From the NCBI RefSeq assembly GCF_900007165.1, contig NZ_CYGY02000009.1, positions 104,943 to 168,942 of the forward strand: a DNA stretch of 64,000 nucleotides, read 5' to 3'. A program made the translations under genes and the position numbers. How positions within the stretch are numbered: position 1 is the stretch's first letter; every line of letters begins with the position of its first letter. Source of the stretch: Paraburkholderia piptadeniae. Lineage in GTDB: Bacteria; Pseudomonadota; Gammaproteobacteria; Burkholderiales; Burkholderiaceae. The notes beneath the pieces were generated by a model. The model ran no database searches. It was not told the DNA's origin and was given only the letters and a program-made list of their open reading frames with translations. Below, piece after piece: positions 9,963-17,156 of the stretch.

Positions 9963-10133
9963 TCAACGCGACTTCTTCTGCTTGCGCTGATGGCTCCCTT
10001 CGTCGGGTTCGTCGGGATCGACGGCGATCGGATCGCTCGCGGGAAAGGTTTCTTCGAGCGCCTCGTCGAGGCGATCCTCCGTGGTGTGGGGTTCCTCGGC
10101 TGGCTTCGGTGCTTTCGGCTTCGTGTTTGACAT
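9963..10133 (-). CDS. Small acidic protein with EETFPASDP motif
   Basis: A 56-residue, highly charged, Pro-rich protein. Its centre reads RLDEALEETFPASDPIAV, a motif I recognise from many small uncharacterised proteobacterial proteins; the C-terminus is a basic cluster (HQRKQKKSR). The ATG is preceded by GGAG at 6 bases' spacing (AGCGGAGCACGTC). It has no signal peptide or membrane segment and is probably cytosolic and partly disordered. It is monocistronic and convergent with the gene before it. Function unknown; the conserved motif plus a good ribosome site makes it a real gene despite its size. Confidence 0.8.
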   Translation of the reverse strand: MSNTKPKAPKPAEEPHTTEDRLDEALEETFPASDPIAVDPDEPDEGSHQRKQKKSR

Positions 10134-10408
10134 GACGTGCTCCGCTATGACGTTCTACGGTATCGAGCAATCAGAATAGCTCAATCGCGCGAACGCGACC
10201 GCCTCGCCGAATGGCATAGGACGATGCGCATGCGCACTCGTCGCGCGCGCCGTCATTCGACATTCGGAAAGCGTCATGAAGTGGCAATAGGCAGAAGAGG
10301 CTGTCGATGCAGGCCGATGGAATTGCTCGCCTGACGATTCGTTCTTTCCGCATCGGGACGGCGGCGCGCGCAGCGTGCCGATGTGGCGGCGGACATGCGA
10401 GGAGACCC

Positions 10409-10651
10409 ATGCAACCGGACGGATATCACAGCAGGAGGCAGCGCCTGCACGCGACGCACTTCGTCGAATCGGAATTGCAGCATCTGGAATGGGCGACGCG
10501 TCAACCGATGATGCGCAGGCTCAACGCACGCTATTGGCGTCGCAGGGTGCTGGAAGTGAAGGGCGGCTATGAGTTGACCGCGCAGCAGGGCGTGCGGATC
10601 GAGAGGATGCTGAAGCAGCTGGCCGATCGCGCCGGCTCGTCCGTCGCTTGA
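10409..10651 (+). CDS. Small basic hypothetical protein
   Basis: An 80-residue Arg/Gln/Leu-rich protein without membrane segments or a recognised family. The start at 10409 is supported by GAGGAGACCC directly upstream; the frame is open back to 10307 but without a ribosome site. The C-terminal half (ELTAQQGVRIERMLKQLADR) looks like an amphipathic helix. It stands alone between two minus-strand genes and ends just before a GC-rich hairpin. It might be a small nucleic-acid-binding protein, but nothing here proves that. Confidence 0.55.
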   Translation: MQPDGYHSRRQRLHATHFVESELQHLEWATRQPMMRRLNARYWRRRVLEVKGGYELTAQQGVRIERMLKQLADRAGSSVA

Positions 10652-10655
10652 AACG

Positions 10656-10676
10656 CCGGCGCGCCGCGCGCGCCGG
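10656..10676 (+). terminator. GC-rich hairpin after the 80-residue gene
   Basis: CCGGCGCG and CGCGCCGG arms (8 base pairs, 5-base loop) start 5 bases after the stop and are followed by TTCT only. It may be a weak intrinsic terminator. Confidence 0.4.
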
Positions 10677-10783
10677 TTCTCGACGTGTCGCCGCCCGTTC
10701 GTTCGGCGGCTCGTTCGGCCGCTCATCGAGCGCGGCGCGTTGGGTGGTGGCTTTGGGGTGGGCTATCGGGCGGCTCGGGCCGC

Positions 10784-11227
10784 TTATTCCGCGTTCCCGC
10801 CGTTGTTGTTGCCCTGATCGTTGCCCGCGCCATACAAGCGCCGGCGGCGCGTGACGACCACCGGGCCGTCCGACGACGACCGGTCCGAGGGCGCTTGCGG
10901 CGCGCCGCCATACGGCTCGCGCTGTTCGCGCGGCTCGCGATGCTCACGCGCGCCGTGCGGACCGCGCGCGGCATGTTCGCCATGCGACGGCCGTCCTCCT
11001 GCGCGCGGCGCGGGACGCGTGCCCGTGTCGAGCTGGATCGTCGAGATGGCGCGCTTGTAGATGCCTTGCAGCCCGACGGGCGTGCGCAGCATCACCAGGT
11101 ACTGATCGAACGACTCGATGCAGCCCGTCAGCCGGATACCGTTGACGAGGTAAATTTCGACGCGCTTGCGTTCTTTGCGCGCCGCGTTCATGAAGTCGTT
11201 TTGCGGATGCGATTCTGCGGGAGGCAT
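10784..11227 (-). CDS. hfq2: Hfq-like RNA chaperone with extended C-terminal tail
   Basis: A 147-residue protein. Residues 7-68 form an Sm-like Hfq core: proximal-face Gln9 in [13 protein letters not shown], Sm1 [20 protein letters not shown], and Sm2 YKRAIST. The canonical YKH triad is YKR here (Tyr57-Lys58-Arg59). About 80 residues of Arg/Gly/Pro/Asn-rich, probably disordered tail follow. Burkholderia species are known to carry a short Hfq and a second, longer Hfq2; length and tail fit the latter. It presumably forms hexamers pairing sRNAs with mRNAs. The first ATG is chosen because the later one would remove Gln9. Confidence 0.85.
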   Translation of the reverse strand: MPPAESHPQNDFMNAARKERKRVEIYLVNGIRLTGCIESFDQYLVMLRTPVGLQGIYKRAISTIQLDTGTRPAPRAGGRPSHGEHAARGPHGAREHREPREQREPYGGAPQAPSDRSSSDGPVVVTRRRRLYGAGNDQGNNNGGNAE

Positions 11228-11664
11228 GGACAGTTATGTATAGAAAATCGGTTGTTCGCCGGGGATTTTACCCGTTGTGGCCGCGGGCCGGCGTGACGGG
11301 CGCCAAACGCGAACTGACTGACGCCCACTATAACCACTTGTGAGCGCGGAAGCATCCTTTAAAGCCCATGTGTAACGTTGAGTTACCAAATCTTGCCCCG
11401 CAATGCGCGCCATCCAACGTTCGCGTGCGTCATCGGGCAATGAGCATGCCGCGTGCAAAGCATGTAACTCAGGGCAAGACCGGAAGGCGGAAAGGTAATA
11501 AATGGCCGATGCTCCGGAATAAATCGCATGCCATGAGCGTTCATCAATCAGGCATCGCACACAAGGCTGCGGCATTCGCTGCCGGCATCGTGCGATTCCG
11601 CATGATTTGTCCATTCAACGCATGGCTGCGTCACGTATGGCGTGGTCCATACAGGAGGGTCTTC
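11228..11664. other. Divergent intergenic region
   Basis: This 437-base region lies between the Hfq-like gene (minus) and a small lipoprotein gene (plus). I see no supportable gene; a frame open from 11368 leads into the lipoprotein but has no start signal. The only structure noted is a short inverted repeat, GTAAC-5-GTTAC, at 11372-11386. Promoters for both flanking genes should lie here. Confidence 0.5.
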
Positions 11665-11814
11665 ATGAAAGTGTCCAGATTGGTATCTGCAGCATTCGTG
11701 ATCATTGCGTTAGGGTTTGCTTCGCTGTCGTTGAGCGCGTGTCAGTCCACCGGCGACATGAATTCGTCGGGCGCGAGCAACAGCGGCACGAGCGGCAGCA
11801 GCGGCGGCTATTGA
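11665..11814 (+). CDS. Small Ser/Gly-rich lipoprotein
   Basis: A 49-residue predicted lipoprotein: basic N-terminus, hydrophobic core, lipobox LSAC with the acylated cysteine at residue 26, then a short Ser/Gly/Asn/Thr tail ending SSGGY. An excellent ribosome site (AGGAGGGT) lies 4 bases before the ATG. The mature part would be only 24 residues. It sits 28 bases before an ECF sigma factor and may be cotranscribed. It resembles small Burkholderia lipoproteins of unknown function. Confidence 0.7.
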   Translation: MKVSRLVSAAFVIIALGFASLSLSACQSTGDMNSSGASNSGTSGSSGGY

Positions 11815-11842
11815 TGCGCGCTCGCTTGACGGCTAGCGCCGG

Positions 11843-12382
11843 GTGAAGAAGTTCGAAGCGGAGGTGATTTCGTGGCTCCCGCAGTTGCGCCGCTACGCGC
11901 GCGCACTGACGGGCGACCCGGCTTGGGCGGACGATCTGGTTCAGGATACGGCCGAGCGCGCGCTCGCGCGATGGAAGGGGTTCCGACCCGACAGCAATCT
12001 GCGCGCGTGGCTCCTCACGATCCTGCGCCACCTTTACATCGACCAGTTGCGCGTGCGCCGCGAGATCGCGGTGGACGACGAAAGCGCGCCGTGGCGCAAT
12101 CTCGAAGCGCCGCACGGCGAAGTCGACGGGCTGGTGTTGCGCGACGTGCAGCGCGCGCTTTATTGTCTGCCCGTCGAGCAGCGTGAAGTGATGCTGCTCG
12201 TGTGCGTGGAGGAGTTGAGCTATCAGGAGGCGTCGGCCGCGCTCGGCGTGCCGATCGGCACGGTGATGTCGCGGCTGTCCCGCGCGCGGGAGCATATGAG
12301 GGCGCTGTTGACGGAAGGGCCAGTGCAACACAAGTCGCCGTCGCTGAAAGTGGTGAGAAACGGGGCGGGGAACGGGCAATGA
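11843..12382 (+). CDS. ECF-type RNA polymerase sigma factor
   Basis: A 179-residue sigma-70-family protein with region 2 (DDLVQDTAERALARW, then LRAWLLTILRHLYIDQLR) and region 4 (LPVEQREVMLLVCVEELSYQ, then GVPIGTVMSRLSRAREHM). The length and lack of regions 1 and 3 identify an ECF factor. The GTG start at 11843 keeps region 2 intact. Its stop overlaps the next gene's ATG (ATGA), the usual coupling to an anti-sigma factor. The signal it answers cannot be read from the sequence; neighbouring secreted and lipoprotein genes suggest envelope functions. Confidence 0.9.
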   Translation: MKKFEAEVISWLPQLRRYARALTGDPAWADDLVQDTAERALARWKGFRPDSNLRAWLLTILRHLYIDQLRVRREIAVDDESAPWRNLEAPHGEVDGLVLRDVQRALYCLPVEQREVMLLVCVEELSYQEASAALGVPIGTVMSRLSRAREHMRALLTEGPVQHKSPSLKVVRNGAGNGQ

Positions 12383-13179
12383 ACAACGACGAACATTCGA
12401 GCGGTTCGACGGGCGCGCCCGATCTGCGCGCGCTGTCGGCATTCGTCGATAACGAATTGCCGGAGAGCGAACGCGCGGCCGTGCGCGAGCATCTTGCGAA
12501 AGATCCGCAGGCGGCCGCGCAGGTCGCGTCGTGGCGCGCTCAAAAGGCCGCTTTGCAGGCGCTGTGCGGCGTAAACGAGCGCGAGCGCGAGGAGCCACCG
12601 GTGATCGTGCTGCGTGCCCGCGTGCCGTGGTGGCGGCGCGTGGGCATTGCGGCGTGCTGGGTGATCGCGGGCGCGGGGCTTGCGCTCGCGCTGGGGCCGC
12701 TCGTCCCGCATCTGACGGGCGGCAGCAACGGCGACGTCATGTCGTTCGCGAAGCGCGCGGATATCGCCTACGCCGTCTACACGCCGGAGAGCCGGCATCC
12801 CGTCGAAGTCGCCGCGAGCGAGGAAGAGCATCTGATCGCGTGGCTGTCGAAGCGGCTCAACCGTCATCTGTCCGTGCCTTCGCTGCAGGAATACGGCTAT
12901 ACGCTCGTCGGCGGGCGGCTGCTGCCGGGCGAAGCGGGGCCCGCCGCGCAATTCATGTACGAAAGCCAGAGCGGCGCGCGGCTCACGCTCTACGTGACGG
13001 GTATTCCTAAGGACGAAACCGCGTTCCGTCTGTTCCGTGACGGCAATCGCCGCACGTTCTACTGGATCAGCGACCACATGGGCTACGCGCTCTCGGGACC
13101 GATCGAGGAAGCCAAGCTGCGGTCCATTGCGATCGAAGTCTGCGGGGAGCTCGGCGGACGTCCGGAGGCGTGGCAGTAG
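12379..13179 (+). CDS. Membrane anti-sigma factor
   Basis: A 266-residue protein. The N-terminal 60 residues form a short anti-sigma helical domain (LRALSAFVDNELPESERAAV) without the Cys/His zinc motif of ZAS proteins. One membrane helix follows at about 96-117 after VPWWRR, then a C-terminal periplasmic domain of about 145 residues. It should hold the upstream ECF factor at the membrane until an envelope signal. The start overlaps the sigma factor stop (ATGA). The assignment rests on topology, coupling and the N-terminal pattern. Confidence 0.85.
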   Translation: MNNDEHSSGSTGAPDLRALSAFVDNELPESERAAVREHLAKDPQAAAQVASWRAQKAALQALCGVNEREREEPPVIVLRARVPWWRRVGIAACWVIAGAGLALALGPLVPHLTGGSNGDVMSFAKRADIAYAVYTPESRHPVEVAASEEEHLIAWLSKRLNRHLSVPSLQEYGYTLVGGRLLPGEAGPAAQFMYESQSGARLTLYVTGIPKDETAFRLFRDGNRRTFYWISDHMGYALSGPIEEAKLRSIAIEVCGELGGRPEAWQ

Positions 13180-13445
13180 CGCGCGCCGGGCTTCTCTTCG
13201 CTTCGCCTTGTCTGGCCCATATAACCGAAATACCGGGTAACAAAACCGGCCGCGCCGCAATCCGCGCCCCAGGAATAGCGCCGCACGCGTGTGCGTTTAT
13301 GTCGTTATGCAGGCGGGTGTTCCGCCGGCTTCGACGGGCGCGAAATAGTGGCTTGTCGCCTGCCTGCAAGGCGAATCGATGGCGTCTTCACGGCGTCGGC
13401 GCGCGACGCGTGCCGCGACACCGCACCGTCGAAGCAGGATCAATC

Positions 13446-14003
13446 ATGCGTACTTTGTTAGGAATGGGCGCGGCGATGTGCGTATGCGCCAGTTGCGCGG
13501 TGCCCACCGCGCAGCCCGTCGCCGCGCAGGAGCAGTTCATCGACAACGCGAGCGACACCGTATGTCAGCCCGTCGTGGGCCAGGCGGAAATCGACGGCAC
13601 GATGCAGCAGATCAGCGGCATCGCGTGCAGGCAGCCGGACGGCACGTGGCAGATCCAGCAGGGCGACGGCACGGACGCGACCGTCGTCTATCCCGTTCCG
13701 GCCTATCCTTACTATGATCCGTGGTATTGGGGACCGCCTGTCGCGATTGGTATCGGCGGATCGTTCGTGTTCGTCGACCACTTCCATCATTTTCACCACA
13801 TGCATCACGTGCATTGGGGGCATCCGGGCGGCGGCTTCAACGGGCACGGCGGCTTCGTCGGACACGGCGGCTTCAACGGACACGGCGGCTTCAACGGACA
13901 CGGTGGATTCCACGGTGGGGGCGGCATGCACGGCTGGGGCGGCGGATCGCCCACGTGGGGCGGCATGGGCGGCATGCATGGAGGCGGCGCGCGCGGACGC
14001 TGA
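13446..14003 (+). CDS. Secreted Gly/His-rich protein with hexapeptide repeats
   Basis: A 185-residue exported protein. The signal sequence ends around PVAAQ, perhaps with a lipobox-like CASC near residue 14. A folded domain of about 70 residues follows (DNASDTVCQPVVGQAE onward), then a short hydrophobic stretch, a His-rich segment (HFHHFHHMHHVHW) and GGFNGH-type repeats to the end. Two cysteines (CQPVV and IACRQ) may pair. The His clusters could bind metal, but this is unproven. It lies on the same strand as the sigma/anti-sigma pair, 266 bases downstream. Confidence 0.65.
   Translation: MRTLLGMGAAMCVCASCAVPTAQPVAAQEQFIDNASDTVCQPVVGQAEIDGTMQQISGIACRQPDGTWQIQQGDGTDATVVYPVPAYPYYDPWYWGPPVAIGIGGSFVFVDHFHHFHHMHHVHWGHPGGGFNGHGGFVGHGGFNGHGGFNGHGGFHGGGGMHGWGGGSPTWGGMGGMHGGGARGR
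13830..13919 (+). repeat. Five tandem 18-base repeats in coding sequence
   Basis: Units of 18 bases encoding GGFNGH (variants GGFVGH and a degenerate fifth copy) occur in frame at 13830, 13848, 13866, 13884 and 13902. Copies three and four are identical. Copy number could vary by slippage without breaking the reading frame. Confidence 0.85.
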
Positions 14004-14112
14004 ACACGCCGTCTCGCGTGCCGCATGGGCGCCGTCTGCCGAATGCCGCCACGAGCAACAATAACTCGACGCAGAACTCAACGCAGCATGGCCGACGCCA
14101 TATGGAGGCGCC

Positions 14113-15693
14113 TTGACACGCACTTTGCCGCCGGACGTTTCCGCCGCGACATTCGATCGCGCGCTCGCCGCATTTGAAGCGATCGTCGGCGCGACGCAGG
14201 TCGCGTCGTCGGCGGCGAGCCTCGCGCCTTATGCCGACCCTTTCGCGCCGGGCACGCTCGCCGCGTCGTTCGTGCCGTCGGCGGCGCTGCTGCCCGCGAA
14301 CGTCGACGAGATCCGCGCGATCCTGCGCGTCGCGAACGAATATCGCATTCCGCTGTGGACGGTGTCGACGGGGCGCAACTTCGCGTATGGCGGTGCGGCG
14401 CCCCGGCTCACGGGATCGGTTGTGCTCGACCTGCAACGGATGAACCGCATTCTCGCCGTCGACGAGCAACTCGCGTACGCGCTCGTCGAGCCCGGCGTCA
14501 GCTACTTCGATCTGCATCACTATTTGCGCGAGCGCGGCTACAGGCTGTGGGTCGATCCGCCCGCGGCGGGCTGGGGCAGCATCGTCGGCAATACGCTCGA
14601 GCGCGGCTTCGGCACGACGGCCTACGGCGATCACGCGGCGACACAGTGCGGGATGGAGGTCGTGCTCGCGAACGGCGACATCGTGCGCACGGGCATGGGC
14701 GGCATCGAGATCGGCACGTCGTGGCAGGCCTTCAGGTACGGCTATGGGCCGTCGTTCGATCCGATGTTCATGCAGTCGAACTACGGCATCGTCACGAAGA
14801 TGGGCGTCTGGCTGATGCCTGCGCCGAGCGCGTATCTGCTGGGCGAAATCCAGTTTCAGCGCGACGGCGATCTGGAAGCCATCGTCGAGACGCTGAGGCC
14901 GCTGCGCCTCGACGGCACGATAGCCAATCATGCCGTGATCGAAGGCGCGTTGCGGCGCGCGGCGGGCCTCGGGCCGCGTTCGCAGTGGTATCGGGGCAAG
15001 GGCGCGATGCCGGAAAGCGCGATCGCGTCGATGACCGACGCGCTGAAGATCGGCCGCTGGAACCTGCACTATGCGCTGTACGGCGATCGCGACGTGATCG
15101 ACGCGAAAGAGACGCTCGTGCGCCGCGCGTTCGGCCGCATTCCGGGCGCGCGGACGATGTCGAAGGTGTACGACGGCAAAGCGGAGCCCGAAGCGGGCGG
15201 CGATCGCAACCTGGCGGGCATTCCGGCGATGACGGCGTTCAGGATGCTCGACTGGCGCGGCGGCAGCGGCGCGCATGTCGATTTTTCGCCCCTATGTCCG
15301 GCGACGGGGCGCGATGCGATGCGCCAGTACACGATGGCGCAGGCGCGCGCGAACGAATACGGCTTCGATTACTACGGCGGCTTCACAGCGGGCGAGCGGC
15401 ATCTGCATCACATCGCGGCGGCGATCTTCGATCACAGCGACGCACGGCAAAGCGAACAGGCCGGCGATCTGCTGCGCGCATGGATGAGCGATGCGCACGG
15501 CGCGGGCTATGGCGAATACCGCTCGCATCTCGTCTACATGGATTTCGCGGCGGCGCGCTACAACTTCAACGATGGCGCGCTGCTGCGGCTGTCGGAGACG
15601 ATCAAGGACACGCTCGATCCCGCGGGCATTCTGTCGCCGGGCAAGCAGGGCATCTGGCCGAAGGCGTATCGCGACAGGCGCGGTTATACGTGA
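14113..15693 (+). CDS. FAD-linked phenol oxidase/dehydrogenase (VAO/4-cresol dehydrogenase type)
   Basis: A 526-residue flavoprotein of the vanillyl-alcohol oxidase/4-cresol dehydrogenase family. The FAD-binding part includes PLWTVSTGRNFAYGG and VEPGVSYFDLHHYLRE; the substrate domain includes WRGGSGAHVDFSPLCP; the end reads DPAGILSPGKQGIWPK. The segment EYGFDYYGGF places a tyrosine (about Tyr420) where 4-cresol dehydrogenase carries its covalent FAD, so an O-tyrosyl-FAD is possible. The substrate is probably a para-alkyl or para-hydroxybenzyl phenol. Translation starts at TTG, chosen because GGAGG lies 4 bases upstream. No signal peptide is visible. Confidence 0.85.
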   Translation: MTRTLPPDVSAATFDRALAAFEAIVGATQVASSAASLAPYADPFAPGTLAASFVPSAALLPANVDEIRAILRVANEYRIPLWTVSTGRNFAYGGAAPRLTGSVVLDLQRMNRILAVDEQLAYALVEPGVSYFDLHHYLRERGYRLWVDPPAAGWGSIVGNTLERGFGTTAYGDHAATQCGMEVVLANGDIVRTGMGGIEIGTSWQAFRYGYGPSFDPMFMQSNYGIVTKMGVWLMPAPSAYLLGEIQFQRDGDLEAIVETLRPLRLDGTIANHAVIEGALRRAAGLGPRSQWYRGKGAMPESAIASMTDALKIGRWNLHYALYGDRDVIDAKETLVRRAFGRIPGARTMSKVYDGKAEPEAGGDRNLAGIPAMTAFRMLDWRGGSGAHVDFSPLCPATGRDAMRQYTMAQARANEYGFDYYGGFTAGERHLHHIAAAIFDHSDARQSEQAGDLLRAWMSDAHGAGYGEYRSHLVYMDFAAARYNFNDGALLRLSETIKDTLDPAGILSPGKQGIWPKAYRDRRGYT

Positions 15694-15738
15694 TTGGCGT
15701 GATGACGCCGCATGCAGGGGGAAGGAGGTAGCGTCGAC

Positions 15739-16143
15739 ATGAAACGTCGCACATTCATCGCGGCGGGCGCGTGGCTATCGGCGACGGCGGCCTGGGGCGT
15801 GCCGTGGCTTCATGCCGATGGCCTGCTTGCCGACATCGCGTTGATCGATACGAGCTTGCCGGAATCCGCGGCCTTGTCGGCGCATGCGGCACGCGTACGT
15901 CTGCCCGCCTTCGACATCAACGACGCGCCGCACGCCGATATCGCTGCGCTGTGGTACGAAACGCTCGCGCCGCGCGCGGCGCAGGCGGGCGGGCGCCTTA
16001 CGCTGATCGGCGTCACGCGCGCCGCCGACTTTTTCGTGCTTGCGCGTCTCGCGCTGCAGCCGGGCGCTGCGCTCACGCGGGCACATGCCTCGATGTCTGC
16101 ACAGGCGCAGAGCGCGGCCGTCGCCTTCGCGCTCACGACCTGA
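15739..16143 (+). CDS. Putative Tat-exported small protein
   Basis: A 134-residue protein whose N-terminus KRRTFIAAGAWL resembles a twin-arginine signal. The mature part, about 105 residues, has no cysteine and no recognised motif. The start is set by GGAGG 10 bases upstream; a frame start at 15712 lacks one. It lies 45 bases after the flavoprotein gene and is probably cotranscribed, so it may be a periplasmic partner. It is not a cytochrome, because CxxCH is absent, unlike the partner of classic 4-cresol dehydrogenase. Function unknown. Confidence 0.65.
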   Translation: MKRRTFIAAGAWLSATAAWGVPWLHADGLLADIALIDTSLPESAALSAHAARVRLPAFDINDAPHADIAALWYETLAPRAAQAGGRLTLIGVTRAADFFVLARLALQPGAALTRAHASMSAQAQSAAVAFALTT

Positions 16144-17076
16144 TCAGAACTTGTACTCCGGGTTCTTCGGATCGAACGCCATGTCGTCGAAGGTCTTTGG
16201 CGTGATCGTCACGAACACGATGCGCTCGAAGATCTGTCCATCGTTGCCATACGATTCGACCATTCTGAAATACGGATGCCGCAGATCCAGCCCGAGCACT
16301 TCCTTCTTCGCATAGAACTCGGGCTGGCCCGTCGGCGTCTCGTACGTGAACGCGACGACGCGCACGCCGTCGAGCGTCTTCACCTCGATCTGCGCGGGAT
16401 GCGTGATGCCGGCCTCGGCGAACTTTCTGCCTTCGTCGAGAAACTGCTGCGCGATGAATTCGGTGCCGAGATCGCGCACGCGATGATTCGACTGCGCGCG
16501 CGCCAGTGATCCGTCGATCGACGTCCACAGCGGCATGATGTTGAACAGGCCGCCGAGGTGGCCGTACATTTCGTCGCTGCGCCTGGACTCGTCGTAGATG
16601 ATTTCCTGGCCCGAGTGCGGGCCGCCCGGCAGCCACTTGCTGTAGATGCGCAGCGGATCGCGCGTGAGCCGCACGAGCATATGATCGGGCTTGCGCGGCC
16701 ACACGCCGCGAATGCGCTCCTGGCGCAGCATCGTGAACTCGTACGACGGATAGCCGTTCGGGCCTTCCTCGATATAACGCGGCACGGTCAACGGATCGAT
16801 CGATTCGAACAGCGCGACGAGTTGCGCATCGTCCATCTGTTCGAGCGCGCCGCTTTGGGCGGCGCGACGCAGCCATTTGACCTGCCGTTCGAGCGGCAGC
16901 TTCGCGACTTGCGCGGCGGCATCGTTTGCGATCTGCGGGGTATTCGGCGCCAGTGCTGCTGCCTCGGTCTGCGCGAAGGCCGCGCCCGCCATGCCCACCA
17001 TCAGCGCGCAGACGAGATGGGCGGCGCGAAGCCGGGTCCAGCGCGAGCGTTTGTTCACAAACATCGGTTGATGCAT
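16144..17076 (-). CDS. DUF1571-like exported protein
   Basis: A 310-residue protein with a signal peptide ending near GAAFAQT, then a domain containing YEFTMLRQERIRGVWPRK, PLRIYSKWLPGGPHSGQEII and GITHPAQIEVKTLDGVRV. This resembles DUF1571 proteins of unknown function with a lipoprotein-carrier-like fold. The ATG at 17076 is chosen because GGAG lies 6 bases upstream; a TTG at 17088 and an ATG at 17064 are alternatives. It is convergent with the preceding gene (stops directly adjacent) and lies at the 3' end of the minus-strand fatty-acid cluster. Confidence 0.7.
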   Translation of the reverse strand: MHQPMFVNKRSRWTRLRAAHLVCALMVGMAGAAFAQTEAAALAPNTPQIANDAAAQVAKLPLERQVKWLRRAAQSGALEQMDDAQLVALFESIDPLTVPRYIEEGPNGYPSYEFTMLRQERIRGVWPRKPDHMLVRLTRDPLRIYSKWLPGGPHSGQEIIYDESRRSDEMYGHLGGLFNIMPLWTSIDGSLARAQSNHRVRDLGTEFIAQQFLDEGRKFAEAGITHPAQIEVKTLDGVRVVAFTYETPTGQPEFYAKKEVLGLDLRHPYFRMVESYGNDGQIFERIVFVTITPKTFDDMAFDPKNPEYKF

Positions 17077-17156
17077 GCATCGCTCCAAAAAGCGCGGACG
17101 GCTTCGTCGCCCCGGCTGCGCGTTCAGACGCGCAAGGGCACGCGTCAGTCAGGCCG

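Noticed and set aside
10137..10408. Short frames upstream of the 80-residue gene
   Set aside because: None has a ribosome site or sensible composition. The in-frame extension from 10307 is Arg/Cys-rich and unlike the supported part.
13830..13919. Regular short repeats considered as a CRISPR array
   Set aside because: Units are contiguous without spacers, 18 bases long and in frame inside a coding region.
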